Assembly: GCF_023006325.1 (NCBI RefSeq)
Contig: NZ_JAINDF010000008.1
Span: 62,001 to 126,000, forward strand
DNA: 64,000 bases
DNA from: Kordiimonas marina
Lineage (GTDB): Bacteria > Pseudomonadota > Alphaproteobacteria > Sphingomonadales > Kordiimonadaceae
Direction: 5' to 3'
The notes beneath the pieces are model-generated. The model had not been told where the DNA came from and searched no databases. It saw only the letters and a program-made list of their open reading frames with translations. Of the stretch, positions 58,594 to 64,000 are shown piece after piece (positions within the stretch are counted from its first letter, which is position 1; every line of letters starts with the position of its first letter). The translations under genes were made by a program, and so were the position numbers.

Positions 58594-60600
58594 TTAGAAG
58601 GTGGTCCGGATATTGAAGCGGATATCGCGGCCTGGCAGCGTGACCTCATCCTTGTTGAGCGCGATGGCGTTATGCTGCTCGGTGTTGGTGAGGTTATGGG
58701 CGATGAGTGACAGCTCGGTGTTCGGCATACTGTCGAACGGACGCAGGCTCACGGTCATGTCCACCGACCAGTAGCCCCGGGTCGTGGTGTCGCCCACCGG
58801 TACGTTATTCTGCGCGCCGGTATATTTGACGCGCACACCCGCATCCATGATGTCGCTTTCATAGTCCATGCCGCCGGTGATGTGAAACGGCGGAATGCGC
58901 GGGACGTTGCCGCCACCGTTCTTGAGCGTCGCGCGGACATAGTCCCCCAAGAGAACCGCGCTCAGGCCGCCTTCCTCGGTGGTCATCAGCTGCTTGGTGA
59001 CCTTGCCTTCAAGGCCACGGAAGGTAGCGCCGCGGGCTTCGTAGAACATTTCTTTCAAGGTGCCGCTGCCGCCCGTCGAGCAGACACCGGCATCGTCACA
59101 CTTCTGGCCGGTCAGGCGGCCGTAGATGAAGTCGTTGAAGGACACCAGCCAGGCCGAGCCCTCAAAATGAAAGCTGTCAGCCTTGTAGCGCAGCGTCGCC
59201 TCAAGCGAGTTGCCGCGTTCCATGCCCAGGGTCGGGTCCCCGGTTTCATAGGTCAGCGGACCGTCGTGCGGGCCGCGGGCGAACAGCTCGGTCTGGGCCG
59301 GTGCCCGGGCAGTCGAGGAGGCGGTCAGGCCGATCTTGACACTGTCGGTCAGGTCATAGAGACCGCCGATGGACGCGCTGACCGGCGTGAAGTTGCGCGA
59401 GGTCGGGATGCCGGAAAGCGGCGTGCCGTCGATGGAGACATGCTCAACCCGCGCACCAGCCTGCAGGTTCAGCCGGTCGCCCACAGGCATTTCGGTGAAC
59501 AGGAAGACGGCGGCGCTTTTGGTCAGCGTCGGCAGGAGATAGTTGGCGCCTTCGCCCAGAGCCTCGAAATTGCGGTGCTGGAACTGGACGCCAGCTGCGG
59601 CCGAGGACAGCGGGCCGATGGCGTCGAACAGGAACTCGGCGCGGCTGTCCCATTCCTTGTCATTGAAGGTGGAGTTGACGGTGCCGTCGCCATTGTTGAT
59701 TTCGCTGTGGGTATAGTCGGCGTGTCCGGCATTGATATTGATGGTCTTGAGCAGGCCCTTGTTGATGGCGAGCGATGAGCCGAACAGCTCCTTCGTTTGC
59801 TTCATCTCGATATGGACGTCTTCGCCGGGGATACCGTAGTTGGTGTCATAATGGATGACGGCGCCGCCGACGCGGCTGTCGCCGAAGAAATAGGACGCCC
59901 CGCCCGAGAAACCACCGCCATGGAAGTAGGAGTTGGGCATGGTGCCGCCGGGGATTTTATAATCGCCGGTGTGACGGTAGAAGCCGTCGGCATGGAAGGC
60001 GACCTGGCCGAGCGTGGCATCCATCAAAAGCGAGCCCTGGCCGGTTTTGGAACCGGTACCGTAAGCGCCGCTGAATTCACCGGTGAACGGTTCATCGCCC
60101 AGATGCAGTGGTACGCGGTTGTTGATGGTGTTGACGACACCGCCGATGGCCTGGCTGCCATAGCGCAGCGTCGCGGCGCCGCGCACCACTTCGATCTTCT
60201 GGATCGCGAGCGGGTCGATCGGCACGCCGTGGTCAGGACCGACTTCGGACACATCGAAGCTGCCGACACCGTCCTCGAGCACGCGCACGCGGTTGGAATC
60301 GAAACCGCGGATGACCGGGCGGCTGGCACCCGCGGCGAAGCCGGTACCGGTCACGCCGGGCGTATTGCCAAGCGCGTCAGCGATGTTGGAGCCGCCGTTC
60401 TTGAGGATCTGGTCGCGGTTCACTTGGCCGACGATGGTGGCGAAGCGGTCGGAACTGCCGGCGATCGGCGAGGCGGTCACGACGATGTCTTCAACCGGCT
60501 GCTTGGGCTTGTCGGTTGTGTCATCGGCCCGGACGGGGGAGAAGGCCGGGGTGAGCGCCGTGGCCATCAGGAGGCCGGTAAGCGTGGTGACTTTTTTCAT
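58594..60600 (-). CDS. TonB-dependent receptor, ZnuD/metal-type
   Basis: A 668-residue outer-membrane receptor. The signal peptide (residues about 1-25) ends near VRA, EDIVVTASP (37-45) resembles a TonB box, then a plug with NIADALGNTPGVTGTGFAAG, RPVIRGFDSNRVRVLEDGV and LRYGSQAIGGVVNTINNRVP, and a 22-strand-type barrel to a terminal TTF. The VLEDGVGSFDVSEVGPDHGV pattern is seen in ZnuD-like zinc receptors and some copper or haem receptors. The ATG at 60598-60600 precedes a proper signal peptide, unlike the longer frame to 60675. A DUF2946 protein is encoded upstream, a pairing common among metal-uptake loci (established as a neighbourhood pattern, not as proof of metal). Confidence 0.88.
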   Translation of the reverse strand: MKKVTTLTGLLMATALTPAFSPVRADDTTDKPKQPVEDIVVTASPIAGSSDRFATIVGQVNRDQILKNGGSNIADALGNTPGVTGTGFAAGASRPVIRGFDSNRVRVLEDGVGSFDVSEVGPDHGVPIDPLAIQKIEVVRGAATLRYGSQAIGGVVNTINNRVPLHLGDEPFTGEFSGAYGTGSKTGQGSLLMDATLGQVAFHADGFYRHTGDYKIPGGTMPNSYFHGGGFSGGASYFFGDSRVGGAVIHYDTNYGIPGEDVHIEMKQTKELFGSSLAINKGLLKTININAGHADYTHSEINNGDGTVNSTFNDKEWDSRAEFLFDAIGPLSSAAAGVQFQHRNFEALGEGANYLLPTLTKSAAVFLFTEMPVGDRLNLQAGARVEHVSIDGTPLSGIPTSRNFTPVSASIGGLYDLTDSVKIGLTASSTARAPAQTELFARGPHDGPLTYETGDPTLGMERGNSLEATLRYKADSFHFEGSAWLVSFNDFIYGRLTGQKCDDAGVCSTGGSGTLKEMFYEARGATFRGLEGKVTKQLMTTEEGGLSAVLLGDYVRATLKNGGGNVPRIPPFHITGGMDYESDIMDAGVRVKYTGAQNNVPVGDTTTRGYWSVDMTVSLRPFDSMPNTELSLIAHNLTNTEQHNAIALNKDEVTLPGRDIRFNIRTTF

Positions 60601-60726
60601 CAATGTCTTCCCTGAGATACTGAATACAGGTTTGCGGAAACATAGCCAGCTGGGGCTGACATAACGCTGACACACGCCATACGGGCGCGGGTCATCCGCG
60701 GAGAATGGAATTTACGAAGGAAGCGT

Positions 60727-61164
60727 TCAGGCGAGAGGTGGCGCGCGGCCCAGCCAGATATGGCTCGGGCTTGCTGTCCGGGCGATAAGCGCGAGCGGTG
60801 GCAGGTCTATCCGTGTGGCGGCTTCAGCCGGCAGCGGCAGGCTTGCGGTTGCCGGGGTAAGGTAGGCGCCGGCGGCGGCAATGGTCTGGCACAGCGGACA
60901 GTTGGCACTGTTGTGCGGGCTCGGGGCTTTATTGTGCGATCCCTGTTGAGCGGTCGCTTGCTCCCCCTGGTCCCCGGTTTCGAACTGGGCGACCACTTCG
61001 TGGGTTTGGGTCACATAGACCTGATCCGCGAAGGAGACGACGGTGAGAACAAGGAAGGCCGCCCAAAGCCCCGGCATCAGCTTATCAAGAAGCGAACGCA
61101 CCGGTGCCGTCTTCCGCATAGCAAGCTGCGGGCCGTGCATCGGTGCGGGCCTTCTGGACGACAT
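60727..61164 (-). CDS. DUF2946-family small protein
   Basis: A 145-residue protein with one hydrophobic segment (near residues 30-50) after a basic N-terminus. A short Cys pair, NSANCPLCQTIAAAGAYL, lies near 87-104, and the chain ends in GRAPP-rich residues typical of DUF2946. Such proteins are usually next to TonB receptors of the copper or zinc type and are thought to be metal-related; biochemical function is unknown. The ATG at 61162-61164 follows CAGGAGAG; a longer TTG start was not preferred. It precedes the receptor gene by 126 bases and is on the same strand. Confidence 0.75.
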   Translation of the reverse strand: MSSRRPAPMHGPQLAMRKTAPVRSLLDKLMPGLWAAFLVLTVVSFADQVYVTQTHEVVAQFETGDQGEQATAQQGSHNKAPSPHNSANCPLCQTIAAAGAYLTPATASLPLPAEAATRIDLPPLALIARTASPSHIWLGRAPPLA

Positions 61165-61278
61165 GGGTGTTGGCTCTCCTGTCTCAACAGACAAGATACA
61201 TAATAACGTTGTCGGGGAAATGAAAGGCAGATTGTTGCGGCGAAGCGTGGCGAGGCTGCGACGAAATGTGTGCGGGCG

Positions 61279-61977
61279 TCAGTCCCTGACGCCGTCCTTC
61301 ACCATGATGCGGGCAAGGAAGGTGCTGAGGGCTGTCTCCGGCGTGTCCTCGAACAGGTCCCCCGTGGGGGCTGCGTCCTTCATGCGGTCAAGGCGGAAGC
61401 TTCTGAAATCATTGCGTAATTCACACCAGGCCGGCATGACCCAGGCGGGCGCGAACAGCGTAAGGGCGAGCGGCCTCACCGTGCGTTCGCTATAAGTGCC
61501 GTTTTCATCCGCATAGCGCAGGAACAATTTTTCCTTCTGCCTGATCGCGGTCCTGATCAAGGAAAATTGAACAGTCTCCTGCGGGCGGGCGCGGGACGGC
61601 GGGGCAAAAAGCGCGGTGCCGGCGAACAGGTCGCGGTCATGATCCGAAAGCACATTCTTGATTTTGGTGATCAGCGTGCGGGCCGCTTTCGCCATGTCGT
61701 CATCGGTCCAGCTGGAGACCATCGAGGCGCCGAGCATCAGGGCTTCCAGTTCGCTGACGTCGAAATTCATCGGCGGCAGATAATAGCTTTTATCGAGCAT
61801 ATAGCCGACACCCGCCTCACCCGCGATCGGCACGCCGGAGATGATCAGGTCCTGGATGTCGCGGTAGATGGTGCGGACGCTGACCTCATATTCGTCGGCA
61901 AGCGTCTGCGCGGTGACCACCATGCGGCGGCTCCTCAGGAAGGTCACGATATGATGCAGGCGGTCAGCGCGTCTCAT
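61279..61977 (-). CDS. YafY-type HTH/WYL-domain transcriptional regulator
   Basis: A 232-residue regulator. The N-terminal HTH_11 winged helix (residues about 1-60) has VTAQTLADEYEVSVRTIYRD, and a middle helical part plus a C-terminal WYL domain follow (EKLFLRYADENGTYSERTVR, then RPLALTLFAPAWVMPAWCEL and RNDFRSFRLDRM). WYL proteins bind nucleic-acid or metabolite ligands and often repress divergent stress genes. A perfect TGACAATAATTGTCA dyad stands 24 bases upstream of the start, so autoregulation is likely. The gene is close to the DUF2946 gene but a link is unproven. Confidence 0.9.
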   Translation of the reverse strand: MRRADRLHHIVTFLRSRRMVVTAQTLADEYEVSVRTIYRDIQDLIISGVPIAGEAGVGYMLDKSYYLPPMNFDVSELEALMLGASMVSSWTDDDMAKAARTLITKIKNVLSDHDRDLFAGTALFAPPSRARPQETVQFSLIRTAIRQKEKLFLRYADENGTYSERTVRPLALTLFAPAWVMPAWCELRNDFRSFRLDRMKDAAPTGDLFEDTPETALSTFLARIMVKDGVRD

Positions 61978-62000
61978 GGTGGTATTTTATCCAACACTCC

Positions 62001-62015
62001 TGACAATAATTGTCA
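62001..62015. promoter_or_regulatory. TGACAATAATTGTCA operator before the WYL regulator
   Basis: A perfect 15-bp odd palindrome (TGACAAT-A-ATTGTCA) at 62001-62015, overlapping the expected promoter area of the minus-strand regulator. YafY-type regulators commonly bind TGACAA-type dyads. The second half, GCATGC with CTGTCACTAT, follows but is not symmetrical. Confidence 0.65.
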
Positions 62016-62170
62016 GCATGCTGTCACTATAAAGGCTTCAGGCCGGACAACAACTCCCCTTGGAGCCCGGTCTATTTTCTTTACCCGAGAAAACGACTGC
62101 GAGGGGGGCCTTATGTGCCCCCTCTTTTTTCATGGCCGGCCTTATGCGCTCCGCTGATCAACCGGGAGCT

Positions 62171-64000
62171 TCAGGCCGGTACCTGCCCTTTGCGGGCGGG
62201 CCGGTACCAGCGGGCCAGCGTTTCATAAAGGTCATGCGGCCTGAAGGGCTTGGCGACATGGTCGTTCATGCCGGCCTTCAGGCAGGCTTCGCGGTCTTCG
62301 GGGCTGGCGTTCGCCGTCATCGCGATAATGGGAACGGTTTTCCCCGTGTTCATGCTGCGGATGATGCGGCTGGCTTCCAGCCCGTCCATGCGCGGCATTT
62401 GCAAATCCATCAGGATCAGGTCGTAGCCCCCGGTCGCGGCTCTCTCCACGGCTTCCTCGCCATTGACCGCCATGTCGGACGTGATCCCGGCTTCTTCTAG
62501 GACACGGGCGGCCAGCATACGGTTGACCTGGTTATCCTCGACCACCAGCACATGCGCGCCTTTGAGCCCTGCTTCCGGGCGGGGCTTTTCCTGCTTCTGC
62601 TTGAGCGTCCGGGCTTCAGCGAGCGTCGGCCATTCGAAGGGAAGCGTGAAATAGAAGCTGCTGCCTTTGTCGGGCTGGCTGTCCACCCAAATCCGGCCGC
62701 CCATCAGCTCGACCAACTGCTTGCAGATGGCAAGCCCAAGGCCGGTGCCGCCATATTTGCGGGTGACCGTTTCATCGGCCTGAGAGAAGGACTGGAACAG
62801 ATGGTCCATCTGTTCGGCGCTGATGCCGATGCCGGTGTCAATAACGCTGAAGGTCAGAACCAGGCCGCCTTCTTCCGTTTCTTCAGCGATGGCCGCGATG
62901 GTCACGTCCCCGCTTTCGGTGAATTTGACAGCATTGTTGGCCAGGTTGATCAGCACCTGCCTCAGGCGTGTCGGGTCACCGACGATTGCTGGCGGCAGCG
63001 TGTCCAGGCCGTGCAGTTTGAACTCGAGATGCTTCTCATGGGCGCGCGGGGCAACCACGGCCTCCAGGCTCTCGAATATCTCACGCGGGGCGAAGGCGGT
63101 CTTTTCGATCGTCACCTTCCCGGCTTCGATTTTGGAGAAGTCCAGAATGTCATTGATGACGCTGAGGAGCACATCGCCCGCCATACGGATATTCTTGATA
63201 TAGTCGCGCTGTTTCTCATCAAGCTCCGTATTTGCCGTCAGGTCGCTGAGCCCGATAATGGCATTCATCGGCGTGCGGATTTCGTGGCTCATGCGGGCCA
63301 GGAAGTCGGATTTGGCTTGGCTGGCGGCCCTGGCCTGTTCGCTGAGAATGCGGGCTGTGTCCCGGTCCTTGCGGATCTGGCTGATCCGGTCTGCGATCCC
63401 GATCGACAGGATGATGGTCTCCAGCGCCATCCCCATGGACATGCCATATTCGACCAGGGTCGAGTGCGGGATGAGTTCGAGCCCGCGCAGGATACGGAGG
63501 CCGACGCCGAACACCGGCAATATCCAGCCCACGGCATAGAACATTGCAGCCCGGCTTTTTTTCCGGAGCGCGAGGGTAAGGGTGCCCAGCACGGTCAGGA
63601 GCCCGATACCGGACAGGATGTTGAACAGAAGGTCGATTTCGACAGCGTGCCAGCGGCGGGTGTTCACATAGAGGACGGCTGATGCCATGAACACGGCCCC
63701 GAGGATGCGCACAAAGGTGAGCCAGCCTTTGGATAGCGTGCCCTTCTCCAGAAAGGAACATAGAAAAAGGAGCCCCGACAGGCCATTGAGGCCGAGGGTC
63801 AGGACAGTAATATCCATCTGGGTCTTTATGCTGAAGACGCCGGGCAGGATATGGGCGACGAAGCCGTACGCCGTGACGTTGTAGAGAAAGGTCGAAAAGA
63901 TAAACAGGCAATAATGCAGGTGAAAATCGAACCGGAGCACGGCGGCGAGGGCGATATTGTAGCACAGCATGGCCAGGAGGATGCCGACGATGATCGCGGT
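62171..64000 (-). CDS. Hybrid sensor histidine kinase, N-terminus beyond window
   Basis: The visible part is 609 residues, open to the right edge; the ATG at 63970 lies within a membrane helix, so it is not the true start. About six to seven membrane helices (7TMR-DISM type) occupy the first ~200 visible residues. A dimerisation domain with [20 protein letters not shown] (phospho-accepting His) follows, then the ATPase domain ([50 protein letters not shown]) and a C-terminal receiver domain with [20 protein letters not shown] (phosphorylated Asp) and the usual MTAN and AKPF residues. The stimulus is unknown and no separate response regulator is visible. Confidence 0.92.
   Translation of the reverse strand, partial: TAIIVGILLAMLCYNIALAAVLRFDFHLHYCLFIFSTFLYNVTAYGFVAHILPGVFSIKTQMDITVLTLGLNGLSGLLFLCSFLEKGTLSKGWLTFVRILGAVFMASAVLYVNTRRWHAVEIDLLFNILSGIGLLTVLGTLTLALRKKSRAAMFYAVGWILPVFGVGLRILRGLELIPHSTLVEYGMSMGMALETIILSIGIADRISQIRKDRDTARILSEQARAASQAKSDFLARMSHEIRTPMNAIIGLSDLTANTELDEKQRDYIKNIRMAGDVLLSVINDILDFSKIEAGKVTIEKTAFAPREIFESLEAVVAPRAHEKHLEFKLHGLDTLPPAIVGDPTRLRQVLINLANNAVKFTESGDVTIAAIAEETEEGGLVLTFSVIDTGIGISAEQMDHLFQSFSQADETVTRKYGGTGLGLAICKQLVELMGGRIWVDSQPDKGSSFYFTLPFEWPTLAEARTLKQKQEKPRPEAGLKGAHVLVVEDNQVNRMLAARVLEEAGITSDMAVNGEEAVERAATGGYDLILMDLQMPRMDGLEASRIIRSMNTGKTVPIIAMTANASPEDREACLKAGMNDHVAKPFRPHDLYETLARWYRPARKGQVPA

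Noticed and set aside
61190-61213. Possible Zur or Fur box before the DUF2946 gene
   Set aside because: Only GACAA/TTGTC match; the core does not resemble the known Zur or Fur consensus closely enough to annotate.
1-64000. CRISPR array, insertion sequence, phage, tRNA or rRNA
   Set aside because: No regularly spaced repeats, transposase, integrase or RNA-gene sequence was recognised by eye; a covariance-model search (tRNAscan, Infernal) would be needed to exclude short RNAs.

Overview
The window reads as a chromosomal segment of a GC-rich, aerobic, TonB-receptor-rich alphaproteobacterium. The order was not established; Kordiimonas- or Caulobacter-like relatives would fit. Supporting signs are an Entner-Doudoroff glucose route, three TonB-dependent receptors, arginine succinyltransferase genes, a 2-oxoglutarate:ferredoxin oxidoreductase and palindromic repeats with a TTGA-type centre. 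I saw no phage, insertion sequence, CRISPR array, rRNA or tRNA. The dominant theme is carbohydrate capture and catabolism, interleaved with housekeeping genes.

Region 1 (1-7.4 kb) is a sucrose-type locus. It holds the end of a LacI-family regulator, a sodium/solute symporter, a TonB receptor, amylosucrase and a ROK fructokinase, with a tandem pair of GCAACCGGTTGC palindromes in the divergent promoter region. Region 2 (7.4-11.4 kb) has an NhaC antiporter and a secreted GH97 alpha-glucosidase. Region 3 (11.6-20.9 kb) has an Lrp-type regulator with astA and astB, glucokinase, an AidB-like flavoprotein, and a translationally coupled RimK cluster (retropepsin-like protease, RimK ligase, AstE/AspA-type hydrolase, small membrane protein). 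Region 4 (21-32.5 kb) has a LysR regulator and a maltose-type locus: MFS permease, GH65 phosphorylase, beta-phosphoglucomutase, LacI regulator, TonB receptor and a secreted six-hairpin glycosidase-like protein. TTGCAATCGATTGCAA operators flank it.

Region 5 (32.5-37.2 kb) has a GntR regulator, a pentapeptide-repeat protein, a second sodium/sugar symporter and a third LacI regulator. Region 6 (37.3-41.6 kb) is an RND efflux pair. Region 7 (41.7-49.5 kb) has a divergent PEP-carboxylase-like gene and the zwf-pgl-edd-eda operon. Region 8 (49.6-58.6 kb) has photolyase, an AMACR-type racemase with a short-chain dehydrogenase, an acetyltransferase, glutathione reductase and korAB. Region 9 (58.6-64 kb) has a metal-type TonB receptor with a DUF2946 protein, a WYL regulator and a hybrid histidine kinase cut by the window end.

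The strongest unexplained structure is a palindrome, GACAGCGCTRTC. It occurs five times, upstream of the GH97 glucosidase, glucokinase, the sodium/sugar symporter plus LacI gene, the PEPC-like gene and zwf-pgl-edd-eda. In four of the five it contains a TTGACA -35-like hexamer pointing at the gene. This outlines a regulon running from extracellular alpha-glucan to pyruvate and oxaloacetate, probably governed by the LacI protein at 36194-37216. The other two sugar loci carry different palindromes, so the window appears to hold three parallel LacI circuits. Four copies of an approximately 97-bp inverted-pair repeat lie between or at the ends of genes, one of them inside the Entner-Doudoroff operon.
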